Positions 9,188 to 18,865 of a stretch of DNA of 64,000 bases are shown piece after piece. This DNA is from Alcaligenaceae bacterium. GTDB taxonomy: Bacteria; Pseudomonadota; Gammaproteobacteria; Burkholderiales; Burkholderiaceae_B. The stretch spans positions 124,001 to 188,000 of the forward strand of contig JACCEO010000003.1 of NCBI GenBank assembly GCA_013416485.1, given 5' to 3'. The notes below the pieces were generated by a model, which saw nothing but the letters and a program-made list of their open reading frames with translations, ran no database searches and had not been told where the DNA came from. Numbering within the stretch: position 1 is the first letter of the stretch; every line of letters starts with the position of its first letter. Both the position numbers and the translations under genes were made by a program.

Positions 9188-9297
9188 AAAAAATAGCCCT
9201 ATAAGATGGGCCATTGTAAGTAATATAGAATCTAATTGCTATAACTAATAGTAATTAGCTTAATTGATAAACCGGTAGTTGCTAAGCTGAAATAATT

Positions 9298-9328
9298 AAG
9301 GGGGAAGGCTAACAACGCCTCCCCCCTT
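9298..9328 (-). terminator. Terminator downstream of mmsA
   Basis: A 12-bp G+C-rich stem (9298-9309 with 9317-9328, one mismatch) and a 7-base loop lie 12 bp after the mmsA stop. On the minus strand the stem is followed by AATTATTT, a modest U-rich tail. It probably ends the mmsA transcript. The rest of 9188-9297 is AT-rich and presumably carries the cysB promoter, which I cannot define. Confidence 0.7.
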
Positions 9329-9340
9329 ACAACACTAAGA

Positions 9341-10834
9341 TTACTTCATGGATATGGTGGTATTAACACCAGTAGCATGTGCTGACCAACGTGCAGTTAC
9401 TGTTTTGGTCTGTGTCCAGAAGTTCACTGCTTGCTTGCCGTTAGGACCGGAATCACCCAGTTTAGAGGCGCGCGAACCCGTAAAGCTAAACCACGCCACA
9501 GGCACAGGTATCGGTATATTGATACCAATTTGGCCTACATCGATATTGTTTTGGAAATAACGGGCAGAGCCACCATCTTGGGTGAATACAGCCACACCAT
9601 TACCATTCGGGTTCTGGTTAACGAACTCTACCGCTTCTTCCAGGGTATCTACACTGACAACGCATAATACGGGGCCGAAGACTTCTTCAGCATATATGCT
9701 CATGTCACGTGTGACCTTATTGAAAATGGTTGGACCGACAAAGTTACCTTTCTCGTAACCAGCTACCGTAAGATTACGGCCATCTAGCAATAGTTCAGCA
9801 CCTTCGTCCACGCCTTTCTGTATTAAGCCTTCTACCCGTTTAAGGGCACCGGGTGATACTAGCGGACCCAAATCAGCATCGCGGTCTGTACCAACACTGA
9901 CCTTCAGCTTCTTGACACGCTCTACGAAGTCAGGCAACCAATTGCGGGCTTCACCCACTAATACGGCAACCGATGTCGCCATGCAGCGCTGGCCAGCAGC
10001 ACCAAAAGCTGCACCTACCAGTTGGTTCAAAGCCACTTCACGGTCTGCATCAGGCAAAATCACGCAATGGTTTTTTGCACCCATCATGGACTGACAACGT
10101 TTGCCAGACTCAGAAGCACGACGATAAATTTCTTTACCTACATGAGTAGAGCCAATGAAGGATACCGCTTTAATATCTGGGTGATCGCACAAACCGTTAG
10201 CGGTATCTGGACCACCATGCACTACGTTCAAGACACCGGGGGGCAAACCTGCTTCCAAGGCCAATTGAGCCAGGAACAAGGATGAGCTTGGATCTTGCTC
10301 GGAGGGCTTCAATACAAAGGTATTACCCGCGGTAACCGCAATGGGGAACATGAAGCAAGGCAACATGATGGGGAAGTTAAATGCGGTAATACCAGCACAC
10401 ACACCTAAAGGCTGGATCAAGGTATAGACATCAATACCTGTGGCAGCATTTTCAGCATATTCGCCCAACTGCAATGACGTCATGGAGCAAGCGTGCTCTA
10501 TGACTTCCAGACCACGCCCTACTTCACCTTCAGCGTCAGGCAGCGTTTTACCGTGTTCCAGAGTAATAAGTCTGGCCAGTTCACCAATGTTGTCACGCAC
10601 CAGTTTTTGCAGGTTAAGCATGACACGGACACGGTGACCTTGACTAACATTACGCCATGTTTGGAAGGCTTCTTTGGCGTTGGCTACCGCTAGGTTCAGT
10701 TCTTCGGGAGTAGCAAAAGGTACCTGGGCAATAACTTCCTGGGTAGCCGGATTAATGACATCACGCCATTGAGTCGTTTTGGATTGAATTAGCTCGCCAC
10801 CGATCAATAGTGGGATGCGTGGGACTGCGCTCAT
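9341..10834 (-). CDS. mmsA: Methylmalonate-semialdehyde dehydrogenase (CoA-acylating)
   Basis: A 497-residue aldehyde dehydrogenase of the MmsA/IolA branch. It oxidises methylmalonate or malonate semialdehyde with NAD and CoA to propionyl- or acetyl-CoA in valine, thymine, beta-alanine or inositol breakdown. Seen: the branch-specific SMMGAKNHCVILPDAD (249-264) and the catalytic Cys284 in GAAGQRCMA, where most aldehyde dehydrogenases have GQVCxA or GQxCxA. AGGAG precedes the ATG. It is preceded by a solitary binding-protein gene 12 bp away, probably co-transcribed, suggesting that both serve catabolism of one imported compound. Confidence 0.92.
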   Translation of the reverse strand: MSAVPRIPLLIGGELIQSKTTQWRDVINPATQEVIAQVPFATPEELNLAVANAKEAFQTWRNVSQGHRVRVMLNLQKLVRDNIGELARLITLEHGKTLPDAEGEVGRGLEVIEHACSMTSLQLGEYAENAATGIDVYTLIQPLGVCAGITAFNFPIMLPCFMFPIAVTAGNTFVLKPSEQDPSSSLFLAQLALEAGLPPGVLNVVHGGPDTANGLCDHPDIKAVSFIGSTHVGKEIYRRASESGKRCQSMMGAKNHCVILPDADREVALNQLVGAAFGAAGQRCMATSVAVLVGEARNWLPDFVERVKKLKVSVGTDRDADLGPLVSPGALKRVEGLIQKGVDEGAELLLDGRNLTVAGYEKGNFVGPTIFNKVTRDMSIYAEEVFGPVLCVVSVDTLEEAVEFVNQNPNGNGVAVFTQDGGSARYFQNNIDVGQIGINIPIPVPVAWFSFTGSRASKLGDSGPNGKQAVNFWTQTKTVTARWSAHATGVNTTISMK

Positions 10835-10846
10835 GTTAGCTCCTGA

Positions 10847-12061
10847 TTAATTTGCTTTAGTGACTAAAGGACATGTGGATTCTGATAAAGGTTGGAATGC
10901 ATCCGCCGCTGGTATGGTAGCAACCAACTTAGAAATATCCCACTCGCCTTTGGATTCGGCAGGCGTTTTTGCCTCGTAGAGGTACATATCGTGTATAACG
11001 CGGCCATCGGGTCGTATGGATGCGTTGTTCATAACGGGATCGTTAATAGGGATTTCACGCATTTTATCGGCTACGACATTGCCATCAGTCGATTGAGTGG
11101 CTGCCACAGCTTTCAAATAATGCAACACGCTGGAATACACACCGGCATGCGTCATGGTGGGTTTCAGGTCTTTATGGGCGGCTGAATAGCGTTGGGACCA
11201 TGCACGGGAATCATCGTCAAAATCCCAGTAAAAACCATCCACATAGGTAAGACCCTGGGCGCTGTCCTGACCCAAGGCACGCAGATCCGACAAGAACACC
11301 AATAAAGAGGCCAAGCGTTGGCCGCCTTCGACTATGCCAAATTCGCGAGCCTGCTTAATGGCACTGACCACATCAGTTCCGCTATTGGCCAGGGCAACGA
11401 CTTGGGCTTTAGAGCTTTGGGCTTGCAACAAAAATGACGCAAAGTCTGCTGTATTCAGTGGGTGCAATACCGAACCCACTACTGTACCGCCTAATTCCTT
11501 GACCATGTCTTCGGCGCCTTTCTGTAGCGAATGGCCAAATGCGTAGTCGACAGTGATAAAGAACCAGGACTTACCGCCCTTGTCTATCATGGCACGCACA
11601 CCGCCTACCGATTGTGAGTAGACGTCGAACATCCAGTGAAAACCTACAGGCGAGCAGCTGTCATTGGTCAAGGCATTAGTCGCCGGTCCAGAGAACATAA
11701 CTACTTTATTTTTTTCTTTGGCTATGCTTTGTACTGCCAGGGCGACAGCAGAGTTGGTCAAGTCAGCAATAGCGGTTACGCCATCACGGTCAAACCATTC
11801 ACGTGCTTTGGCGGCACCCACATCGGCCTTGTTGTGATTGTCGGCAGATACCAATTTGATATCCATGCCTTTACACTCAGCGGCCAAGCAGTCATCGATG
11901 GCCAACTGCGCAGCAACCACCGACCCTGGCCCACCCATAGATGCATAGGTTCCGGACATATCTGTAAGCACACCAATTTTTACGGGTGGCACAGCAGCCT
12001 GTGCTGCGGCACCTATACCTAAACATAAGGTAGCGGCCACAGATAGTGTCATTTTCTTCAT
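10847..12061 (-). CDS. ABC transporter periplasmic binding protein, LivK/Peripla_BP_6 type
   Basis: A 404-residue secreted protein. The ATG at 12061 with GGAG seven bases before it gives a signal peptide MKKMTLSVAATLCLGIGAAAQA and a mature start near AVPPVKIGVLTDMSGTYA, typical of type I branched-chain-amino-acid-like receptors. An upstream in-frame extension to 12154 is not signal-like and is rejected. No permease or ATPase genes are adjacent, so it is either an orphan receptor sharing a transporter elsewhere or serves sensing. It is upstream of mmsA, 12 bp apart, with a divergent LysR regulator. Confidence 0.88.
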   Translation of the reverse strand: MKKMTLSVAATLCLGIGAAAQAAVPPVKIGVLTDMSGTYASMGGPGSVVAAQLAIDDCLAAECKGMDIKLVSADNHNKADVGAAKAREWFDRDGVTAIADLTNSAVALAVQSIAKEKNKVVMFSGPATNALTNDSCSPVGFHWMFDVYSQSVGGVRAMIDKGGKSWFFITVDYAFGHSLQKGAEDMVKELGGTVVGSVLHPLNTADFASFLLQAQSSKAQVVALANSGTDVVSAIKQAREFGIVEGGQRLASLLVFLSDLRALGQDSAQGLTYVDGFYWDFDDDSRAWSQRYSAAHKDLKPTMTHAGVYSSVLHYLKAVAATQSTDGNVVADKMREIPINDPVMNNASIRPDGRVIHDMYLYEAKTPAESKGEWDISKLVATIPAADAFQPLSESTCPLVTKAN

Positions 12062-12257
12062 GGTTGTCTCCGAAGATAATATATTTTTATTGAAAAGCTT
12101 ACTTCCCCAGTGTAGTTGTGTAAAAAACTTATTTCCATCAAAATATTTGCACATAAGATGCTAATTTATGCACAATGAACACAACACTGATCGCGTTGAT
12201 TTTGCACTATATACAAACTGAACGCTAGTCGTTAGCAAGAAACCTATTAGGAACAGC
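12062..12257. promoter_or_regulatory. Divergent control region between the binding-protein/mmsA unit and lysR
   Basis: A 196-bp AT-rich intergenic region. The motif TTTGCAC occurs twice on the plus strand (12146-12152 and 12201-12207), 55 bp apart, about five helical turns. A TTTG-N9-CAAA dyad starts at 12201, and GCTA-N5-TAGC lies at 12224-12236. These fit LysR-type operators (T-N11-A dyads), but no single site can be proven by eye. Confidence 0.4.
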
Positions 12258-13181
12258 ATGTTGGATTGGGACGGTATACGTTATTTCCTGGAGGTGGCCC
12301 GCACACAGCGGGTCAGTGCCGCTGCCAAACGCTTGGGTGTGCAGCACACCACCGTCTCCAGACGCATACATGCCCTAGAGCGCGAGCTGGACGCGGTATT
12401 GTTCGATAAGTCCAAGGCAACTGGCTTTACCCTTACCGAGGATGGTCAACGTTTTTTTGTCCATGCTGAACAAATCGAAGGAAATTTGCTGTCTGCCCGT
12501 AGCGAGATTTCTGGACAGGCTCAGATGCTATCAGGGCACCTAAGGGTAGGCTGCACTGAAGGGTTTGGTAATTATGTACTGGCGCCCCTGATGACTAACT
12601 TTCAACGCTGTTTCCCTGCGATTACGTTGGATATCATGCCTGTGCCTAGGTTTATCAGCTTATCGAAACGCGAAGCTGATATCGCTATTGCCCTGGAGCG
12701 TCCACAACGTGGTCCTTATTTGTGCACCAAACTTAGCGACTATCGCCTGAAGCTATACGGCAATACAGATTACCTGGCATCATCATCCCCCATAACCACC
12801 TTGGAGGATCTACGCGCCCATACTTTTATAGGCTATGTCGAAGAGTTGCTGTTTAGTGATCACCTGCGCTACCTAGAGGATCTGGTCAGTAACGATAAGG
12901 TGATCTTTAAAAGCACCAGTGTTATCGCCCAATACCATGCGGCTGCACATAGTGGATCACTAGCCATACTGCCCTGTTTCATGGCGGAACAAGATCCGCG
13001 CTTAACAGCGGTATTGGAAGATCAGATCGTCATTGACCGCAGTTTCTGGATGTATTGTCACGAAGATCTGCGTCATTCGCGACGTGTCATGGCCTTATGG
13101 GACTTTCTGAAACAGGCCGTACAACTGAACCAAGCCCTGTTACAGGGCGAATCGGACCAACTTCAGTACTTGGTGCGCTAA
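12258..13181 (+). CDS. LysR-family transcriptional regulator
   Basis: A 307-residue LysR regulator. The N-terminal winged helix-turn-helix spans about 1-60 (DGIRYFLEVARTQRVSAAAK, then HTTVSRRIHALERELDAVLF). The effector domain begins at SGHLRVGCTEGFGNYVLAP. A TTAGGA ribosome-binding site supports the ATG. Divergent from the binding-protein gene, it most likely controls that gene and mmsA, the usual arrangement for this family. The inducer is unknown. It runs convergent to lptF with 12 bp between. Confidence 0.85.
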   Translation: MLDWDGIRYFLEVARTQRVSAAAKRLGVQHTTVSRRIHALERELDAVLFDKSKATGFTLTEDGQRFFVHAEQIEGNLLSARSEISGQAQMLSGHLRVGCTEGFGNYVLAPLMTNFQRCFPAITLDIMPVPRFISLSKREADIAIALERPQRGPYLCTKLSDYRLKLYGNTDYLASSSPITTLEDLRAHTFIGYVEELLFSDHLRYLEDLVSNDKVIFKSTSVIAQYHAAAHSGSLAILPCFMAEQDPRLTAVLEDQIVIDRSFWMYCHEDLRHSRRVMALWDFLKQAVQLNQALLQGESDQLQYLVR

Positions 13182-13193
13182 ATTTAGTGGGCA

Positions 13194-14306
13194 CTAGGCT
13201 TTAGCAGCGCGTTTACGAGGCCCCCTAACGCGTAGCTTGCGCCACAGCATGAATACCATCAAGCCCGTAAAAATTGCATGTACCAGCCACACCCCGACCT
13301 CGAAGGGTAGTTTGTCCTGGCCTATCCAGCCGCGTGACAAATTAATTAAATTCATATACAACAGCCCCACTAGGCCTGCTATCAGTAGATCGCCAGAACG
13401 GCCTAATCGCGGGTTCACTGCGCCTAAGGGGATAGCCAACAATGCCAAATTCAAAGCGGCAAATGGTAAGGCCAGTCGCCACATGATTTGTGACTTGGCA
13501 TTCAGGGTGTCATCCTTGAATAACTGAGCGGTAGGCCTGGCTTTGATCTGGCGTTCAGCTTGTTCACGTACGGCTTGCGCAGCAGATGCATCACTTTTGC
13601 TTTCCAAGCGCACACCGTACTTTTCAAAATCAACCAAACGCAAGTCGGGCATGCCCGGCTTAAGGTCGTAACGCCGGCCTTCGTTCAGGACTAAAAACCT
13701 GTCACCGTTAGCTTCCGTCTGGATATTGGCACTATTTGCCGTAATGACACTTAACCATTCCGGATCAATAACGCGCGCAATTACCTTACCCATTTCATCG
13801 TCAGGATTCTCAGGGGCTTCAGCAAAAAACACCCTAGCACCATGCTCGGTTTCTATAAATTGCCCAACCGAGACCTTAGACAGATCAGAGCGCTGCTCAT
13901 AGCGCTGATGGTATTCACTGATTTGGCGATAAGCCCAGGGCGATGCCACCAACGTCAGTACGGCAATCACCACAGACACAGGCACTGCACAGCGCAACAC
14001 AGGGCCTATCCAGTCTTTAAGTGATAGCCCACTGGCAAACCACACTACCATTTCAGATTCACGAAAACTGCGAGTTACCGTGGTCAACACGGCAATGAAC
14101 AGCGACACAGCCAATATAATAGGTAATGCAGTAATACTTGAGAAGGTCGCCAGACCGACCACAACATCAGCGCCTATACTGCCATTAGCCGCCTCTCCAA
14201 GTAGACGCACTAGCAAAACACTAAGCCAAACGATCAACAACGTAGAGAACACCACGCCAGCGTGACTAGTGATTTCGGAAACTACAGAACGTTTAAATAG
14301 TGACAT
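13194..14306 (-). CDS. lptF: LPS export ABC transporter permease LptF
   Basis: A 370-residue inner-membrane permease of the LptB2FG complex, which pulls lipopolysaccharide from the inner membrane onto the LptC-LptA bridge. Seen: an N-terminal [20 protein letters not shown] start, three membrane helices, a large periplasmic beta-jellyroll (about 110-265) and three C-terminal helices ([20 protein letters not shown] onward). It is divergent from pepA, as lptF is in E. coli. The partner lptG, normally just downstream, is absent here; the next gene is the convergent lysR. Confidence 0.9.
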   Translation of the reverse strand: MSLFKRSVVSEITSHAGVVFSTLLIVWLSVLLVRLLGEAANGSIGADVVVGLATFSSITALPIILAVSLFIAVLTTVTRSFRESEMVVWFASGLSLKDWIGPVLRCAVPVSVVIAVLTLVASPWAYRQISEYHQRYEQRSDLSKVSVGQFIETEHGARVFFAEAPENPDDEMGKVIARVIDPEWLSVITANSANIQTEANGDRFLVLNEGRRYDLKPGMPDLRLVDFEKYGVRLESKSDASAAQAVREQAERQIKARPTAQLFKDDTLNAKSQIMWRLALPFAALNLALLAIPLGAVNPRLGRSGDLLIAGLVGLLYMNLINLSRGWIGQDKLPFEVGVWLVHAIFTGLMVFMLWRKLRVRGPRKRAAKA

Positions 14307-14360
14307 GAGAGAATATGCGGGATAATCGACAGCATCTTACAGACACCTCGGGGAATTCGA

Positions 14361-15866
14361 ATGGAATTTAGCACACAAACCACCGCTTCTTTGCATCAGG
14401 CAAAAACAGCTGCTTTGGCAGTGGGCGTATTTACAGACGGTAAGCTTAGCACCGCTGCTGACATTATCGACCAAGCCAGCGATGGCGCCATACGCGCCGC
14501 ACTGAAATCGGAATTTAAGGCCAGTGCAGGCTCGTTGTTAACGCTTAGAAACTTGCCTGGAGTGACAGCAACTCGCGTCATTTTAGTCGGCTTAGGAAAA
14601 CAAGACAGTTATAAGACATCGGTCCATGCTTCTGCCGAGCACGCTTTTGCCAAATACTGCGTAGGAGCTAGCCTTACAGAAGGCATTAGTGCCTTAGCCA
14701 GCATCGAATATCCAGACACTGATGCACTCTCTCGCAGCCGCGTTGCCGCCATTGCTGGCACACAAGCCTGCTACCAGTATGACTCAACCTTCAGCACGAA
14801 AGACCGCAAAGCCAACATTAAACTCAAAAAAATTGCCGTCTGGACAACGCGTGACACTGCCGAACAGACTCAACAAGGCTTAGATCAAGGCACTAGCATA
14901 GGCCAGGGAATGAATTTAACCCGCCTGCTGGGCGATCTGCCACCTAACATCTGCACCCCTACCTACTTAGGTGAAACCGCCAAGCGCTTGGCCAAAGAAT
15001 TCAAAACACTGAAAGCCGAAGTCCTGGAGCGCAAACAAATTGAAGCCTTGAAAATGGGGTCGTTTTTATCCGTCGCCCGTGGCTCCGACGAACCGCCTGC
15101 CTTCATCGTTTTACGCCACACGCCATCGTCTGAAAAAGCTGGCAAGAAAAAACAGGCTCCTATTGTGCTGGTCGGCAAAGGAATTACCTTTGACTCGGGT
15201 GGTATTTCCCTTAAGCCCGGCGCCAACATGGACGAGATGAAATACGATATGTGTGGCGCTGCCAGCGTACTGGGCAGCATGCGTGCTGTCGCCGAACTAG
15301 ACCTGAGTCGTGAAGTCATAGGCGTTATCGTCGCTTGCGAGAACCTACCTAGTGGCCGCGCCAACAAACCTGGCGATGTCGTCACCAGTATGTCTGGCCA
15401 AACCATAGAGATCCTGAACACCGATGCCGAAGGCCGTCTGGTGCTATGTGACGCCCTAACCTATGTAGAGCGTTACAAACCAGCTGCAGTCATCGATATC
15501 GCCACCCTGACAGGTGCTTGCGTAGTGGCTCTAGGCCATGTCAATAGTGGCTTGTTCAGCACCAACGACGACTTGGCTAAGCAACTACTTGATGCGGGTC
15601 GCACCACGGGCGATACCGCCTGGCACATGCCCTTAGACGATGCCTACCAAGAGCAACTGCGATCCAACTTTGCCGATATCGCCAATATTGGTGGTCCACC
15701 CGCTGGCGCGGTAACTGCCGCCTGCTTCTTGTCGCGCTTCACCAAAAACTACCCTTGGGCTCATTTGGATATTGCAGGTACAGCTTGGCGCAGCGGTAAA
15801 GACAAAGGCGCCTCTGGTCGTCCTGTACCTATGCTGGTGCAATTTCTAATAGACCAGGCTGCCTAA
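14361..15866 (+). CDS. pepA: Cytosol leucyl aminopeptidase
   Basis: A 501-residue M17 aminopeptidase that removes N-terminal residues, especially leucine, using two metal ions. The metal and catalytic residues are in place: Lys273, Asp278 and Lys285 in [16 protein letters not shown], Asp296, then Asp355, Glu357 and Arg359 in the NTDAEGRL signature. GGGGAA precedes the ATG. PepA can also bind DNA at car and xer sites in E. coli; both carAB and xerD occur in this window, but no such role is shown here. It is followed 5 bp later by holC. Confidence 0.96.
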   Translation: MEFSTQTTASLHQAKTAALAVGVFTDGKLSTAADIIDQASDGAIRAALKSEFKASAGSLLTLRNLPGVTATRVILVGLGKQDSYKTSVHASAEHAFAKYCVGASLTEGISALASIEYPDTDALSRSRVAAIAGTQACYQYDSTFSTKDRKANIKLKKIAVWTTRDTAEQTQQGLDQGTSIGQGMNLTRLLGDLPPNICTPTYLGETAKRLAKEFKTLKAEVLERKQIEALKMGSFLSVARGSDEPPAFIVLRHTPSSEKAGKKKQAPIVLVGKGITFDSGGISLKPGANMDEMKYDMCGAASVLGSMRAVAELDLSREVIGVIVACENLPSGRANKPGDVVTSMSGQTIEILNTDAEGRLVLCDALTYVERYKPAAVIDIATLTGACVVALGHVNSGLFSTNDDLAKQLLDAGRTTGDTAWHMPLDDAYQEQLRSNFADIANIGGPPAGAVTAACFLSRFTKNYPWAHLDIAGTAWRSGKDKGASGRPVPMLVQFLIDQAA

Positions 15867-15871
15867 GTCCC

Positions 15872-16330
15872 ATGAGCATGTCTGGTAGTCGCGTGGACTT
15901 TGCCTTTGGGGCGGTCCATCGCTTACGTATGGCCTGTCAGGTAGTGCACAAGCAATATCTTGCAGGCCGCCCCTTGGTAATCTATACACGGGACGCACAA
16001 CGACTAAATGCCTTTGATCAATTGCTGTGGTCTTTTGACCCGGTCGCTTTCGTGCCTCATGTGTACGCCAACGACCCTATGGCAGCACAAACACCCATCG
16101 TACTGACCACAGAAACTCCCCAGCCTCCAAGCCACCCAGGGTTGCCAGAACCCTGGCTACTAAATCTGGATCTAGAATGCCCACCGAACGCCGCGGCCTT
16201 TACACGCATACTAGAAATTGTTTCTGAACACCCACAAGACAAGGCCGCTGCACGCACTCGTTGGCAGCACTATAAAGCCGCCAACTACGATGTCAGAGCA
16301 CACGATGTGTCTGGTACCCACCAAGGCTAA
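15872..16330 (+). CDS. holC: DNA polymerase III chi subunit
   Basis: A 152-residue protein of the HolC family, which links the clamp loader to single-stranded-DNA-binding protein. Seen: the family core CQVVHKQYLAGRPLVIYTRD, LNAFDQLLWSFDPVAFVPHV and PIVLTTE. Length and the pepA-holC order agree with many proteobacteria. ATG codons exist at 15872 and 15878; the first is used, but neither has a strong ribosome-binding site, so coupling to pepA is likely. Confidence 0.88.
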   Translation: MSMSGSRVDFAFGAVHRLRMACQVVHKQYLAGRPLVIYTRDAQRLNAFDQLLWSFDPVAFVPHVYANDPMAAQTPIVLTTETPQPPSHPGLPEPWLLNLDLECPPNAAAFTRILEIVSEHPQDKAAARTRWQHYKAANYDVRAHDVSGTHQG

Positions 16331-16359
16331 TAGTCCTTTACTGTCCCACTATGGAATAA

Positions 16360-16773
16360 ATGATGTCCAGCTCTACACTTGATGATTTCGGCAAACTGAT
16401 ATTGCGAATCACCGTCGGTATCCTGCTACTTATGCACGGCATTGCCAAAATCAGTAATGGCATAGGTCCTATAGAAAGCATGGTTACCGCACGTGGCTTA
16501 CCCGTTTTTCTGGCTTGGGGAGTCTATGTCGGTGAAGTAATTGCACCGCTATTGCTGATTCTAGGTTTTTATACTCGCTTGGGCGGTTTGCTAGTGGCTG
16601 GCAATATGATAGTCGCTATTATTCTGGCGCACGCTGGCCAATTAGGCCTTATTACCAATAACGGTGGCTGGCGACTAGAACTACAAGGCCTGTTTCTATT
16701 TGGCGGCTTAGCTCTGGCCTTTTTAGGCGCCGGCGCTTACAGCCTGGGCGGGCGTGGTGGGCGCTGGAACTAA
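16360..16773 (+). CDS. DoxX family membrane protein
   Basis: A 137-residue integral membrane protein with about four helices. The N-terminal LILRITVGILLLMHGIAKIS and central GVYVGEVIAPLLLILGFYTR are typical of DoxX/YphA proteins. The molecular role in bacteria is uncertain; links to redox stress have been reported for some members. It lies 29 bp after holC and is convergent with the sensor-kinase operon. Confidence 0.85.
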   Translation: MMSSSTLDDFGKLILRITVGILLLMHGIAKISNGIGPIESMVTARGLPVFLAWGVYVGEVIAPLLLILGFYTRLGGLLVAGNMIVAIILAHAGQLGLITNNGGWRLELQGLFLFGGLALAFLGAGAYSLGGRGGRWN

Positions 16774-16793
16774 ACACCAGGCCCCAACTTAAC

Positions 16794-18206
16794 TTAAGCG
16801 GCAGGTAAGCTTAATGTTATGCCCAAGCCACCTAAATGCGACGTGCGGGCTTGGGCATCACCACCATACAACTGAGCCAGATCACGCACTATGGCTAAGC
16901 CCAGCCCCGAACCTGGGGCCATTTCATCAGCTCGTACGCCACGTTTGAAGACCAGCAACATTTGGTCTGCTGCCAAACCCTTACCATCGTCATCCACAGT
17001 AAATAGCAATCTGGCGTCCTTATGCTGCACGTCTGGCGGCAAACGACGCACCCCTACCACAACCTGGTGAACAGCCCATTTGCAGGCGTTATCCAGTAAA
17101 TTACCCAGCATTTCCTGTAAATCTTGTTCTTCACCTTTAAAAATCAAATCGTCTTTAGGTAGGATCAAGTCTATTTTCACTGTAGATTCTGCATGCAACC
17201 TAGCCATCACCCTGACCAATGCTTCCAGGGGCTGGCGTATAGGCGTGCGTAAACCAGTGACCTGAACCGCAGCCGCAGCTCTGGCTCGCATTAAATGATA
17301 ATCGACCTGACGCCGTGCCATGCTGGTTTGTTCCCTGACTAAACGGCCAAAATCAGTGTTGTCCTGTTCAGCAGCATTGGCCAGTATGGATAAAGGTGTT
17401 TTAACCGCATGTGCTAAGTTACCTGCTTGGGTACGTGCATGGGACACCACCTGGGCATTACGCGATAACACCCCGTTAAACTCATCCACCAAGGGTTGAA
17501 CTTCAGTAGGGAAATGCCCTTCTATGCTAGGCGCATCGCCATCGCGCACCGCCGCCAACTGACGTCGCAATTGCGCTAAAGGATGTAGACCTATCAGTAA
17601 TTGCACTACCACTGCTAACACCAGCCCTACTGCTAACAAGGTCAACGACAGCCATAGCATGCGTGTAAACCGCGCTAAAGGCTGGGTCATAAAGCGTTGC
17701 TCGGCGGCAACGATTAACAAATAAGGTGCTGCCGCATCTTCGGGTGGCTGGACTTCACGTTTAAGTACCAGCAAAGTCTGGCCATCTGGTCCTGCTAGCA
17801 AACGCAGATAATCGTCGCCCTGCTCTGTGGTGTCAGTCGGTATAGTTAGTACCCCATCCCATAAGGAGCGCGAGCGTTGCACACCGACCTGACCGGGATC
17901 CGTATCATCGGGAAGTCTATCGATTTGCCAATAAAAGCCAGAAAATGGCTGCTGAAAACGTGGGTCGCTAAGTGGTTCAGGTATAAAGGCCGTACCCGCA
18001 TGATCTACATTTAATACAGCGGTTAACTGATTCAAATGTAAATTCAATTCAGCTTGAAACTGTTGCTGTACGTATTCTCGGAATAAATGATTTAACCCCC
18101 ACCCCGCCACCACTATGGTTAAGGCTATCCACAACAAGGTTCCCGCCAGCAGACGCACACGCAAAGATTGTAGCCACAGACCAGGACGCCAATGCAGTGA
18201 CATCAT
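16794..18206 (-). CDS. Two-component sensor histidine kinase
   Basis: A 470-residue PhoQ/QseC-like kinase. Two membrane helices (about 17-36 and 183-206) flank a periplasmic sensor of about 145 residues. A HAMP-like linker follows, then a dimerisation helix with phospho-acceptor His266 (NLAHAVKTPLSIL) and an ATPase domain with the N box LLDNACKWA, VDDDGKGL and GSGLGLAIVRDLAQLYGG. It overlaps the response-regulator stop by 4 bp (ATGA) and is the last gene of a PepSY-regulator-kinase operon. The signal is unknown; cationic peptides or divalent ions would fit the PhoQ resemblance, but this is conjecture. Confidence 0.9.
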   Translation of the reverse strand: MMSLHWRPGLWLQSLRVRLLAGTLLWIALTIVVAGWGLNHLFREYVQQQFQAELNLHLNQLTAVLNVDHAGTAFIPEPLSDPRFQQPFSGFYWQIDRLPDDTDPGQVGVQRSRSLWDGVLTIPTDTTEQGDDYLRLLAGPDGQTLLVLKREVQPPEDAAAPYLLIVAAEQRFMTQPLARFTRMLWLSLTLLAVGLVLAVVVQLLIGLHPLAQLRRQLAAVRDGDAPSIEGHFPTEVQPLVDEFNGVLSRNAQVVSHARTQAGNLAHAVKTPLSILANAAEQDNTDFGRLVREQTSMARRQVDYHLMRARAAAAVQVTGLRTPIRQPLEALVRVMARLHAESTVKIDLILPKDDLIFKGEEQDLQEMLGNLLDNACKWAVHQVVVGVRRLPPDVQHKDARLLFTVDDDGKGLAADQMLLVFKRGVRADEMAPGSGLGLAIVRDLAQLYGGDAQARTSHLGGLGITLSLPAA

Positions 18207-18865
18207 TCAGGTACTACCAACTTATACCCTAAACCCCTGACCGTGGCGATACAGCCCTCAGGAAGTTTTTTACGCAAACGACCGATAAAGACATCGATGG
18301 TATTGGAGTCCCGTTCATAGTCCTGGGCGTAAATATGCTCGGTCAAGGTAGTGCGTGATATGACCTGACCTTGGTGATGCATTAAAAAGGCCAGTACCTT
18401 AAACTCATGGCTGGTTAAGGTAAGCACTTGGCCATTCGCTGTTACCCGTGCATTTCGGGTATCTAGCACTAAAGCACCACAACGCAATTCAGCCGAAGCA
18501 TGGCCTGCTGCACGGCGTAATAAGGCCCTAAGACGAGCCAGTAGTTCTTCCATATGGAAAGGTTTGGTCAGGTAGTCATCGGCACCAGCGTCCATGCCCC
18601 CCACCTTTTCATGCCAGCTATCGCGGGCTGTCAGGATTAGCACAGGCATAGTGCGCGCAGCTTCACGCCAATGCTTCAATACCGTAATGCCATCCATAAT
18701 GGGCAAACCCAAATCCAGCACCACCGCATCAAAATTCTCGGTATCCCCCATAAAGTGAGCATCGGCGCCATTATCGGCGTGATCTGTTACATACCCGGCA
18801 TCCGTTAACGCCTGGCATAACTGTTTCGCCAGCGTCGGCTCATCTTCGACCACCAGGATGCGCAT
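18203..18865 (-). CDS. OmpR/PhoB-family response regulator
   Basis: A 220-residue regulator. The receiver domain has acidic residues ED at 7-8, phospho-acceptor Asp51 in VVLDLGLP and the conserved LTKPF lysine. The C-terminal winged helix contains LTSHEFKVLAFLMHHQGQVISR and ends with SNTIDVFIGRLRKKL and VRGLGYKL. It resembles QseB/PmrA/PhoP. It overlaps the upstream PepSY gene by 26 bp and the kinase by 4 bp, so all three are co-translated. It is the obvious candidate to bind the paired TTCAT repeats at 19278-19318. Confidence 0.92.
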   Translation of the reverse strand: MRILVVEDEPTLAKQLCQALTDAGYVTDHADNGADAHFMGDTENFDAVVLDLGLPIMDGITVLKHWREAARTMPVLILTARDSWHEKVGGMDAGADDYLTKPFHMEELLARLRALLRRAAGHASAELRCGALVLDTRNARVTANGQVLTLTSHEFKVLAFLMHHQGQVISRTTLTEHIYAQDYERDSNTIDVFIGRLRKKLPEGCIATVRGLGYKLVVPE

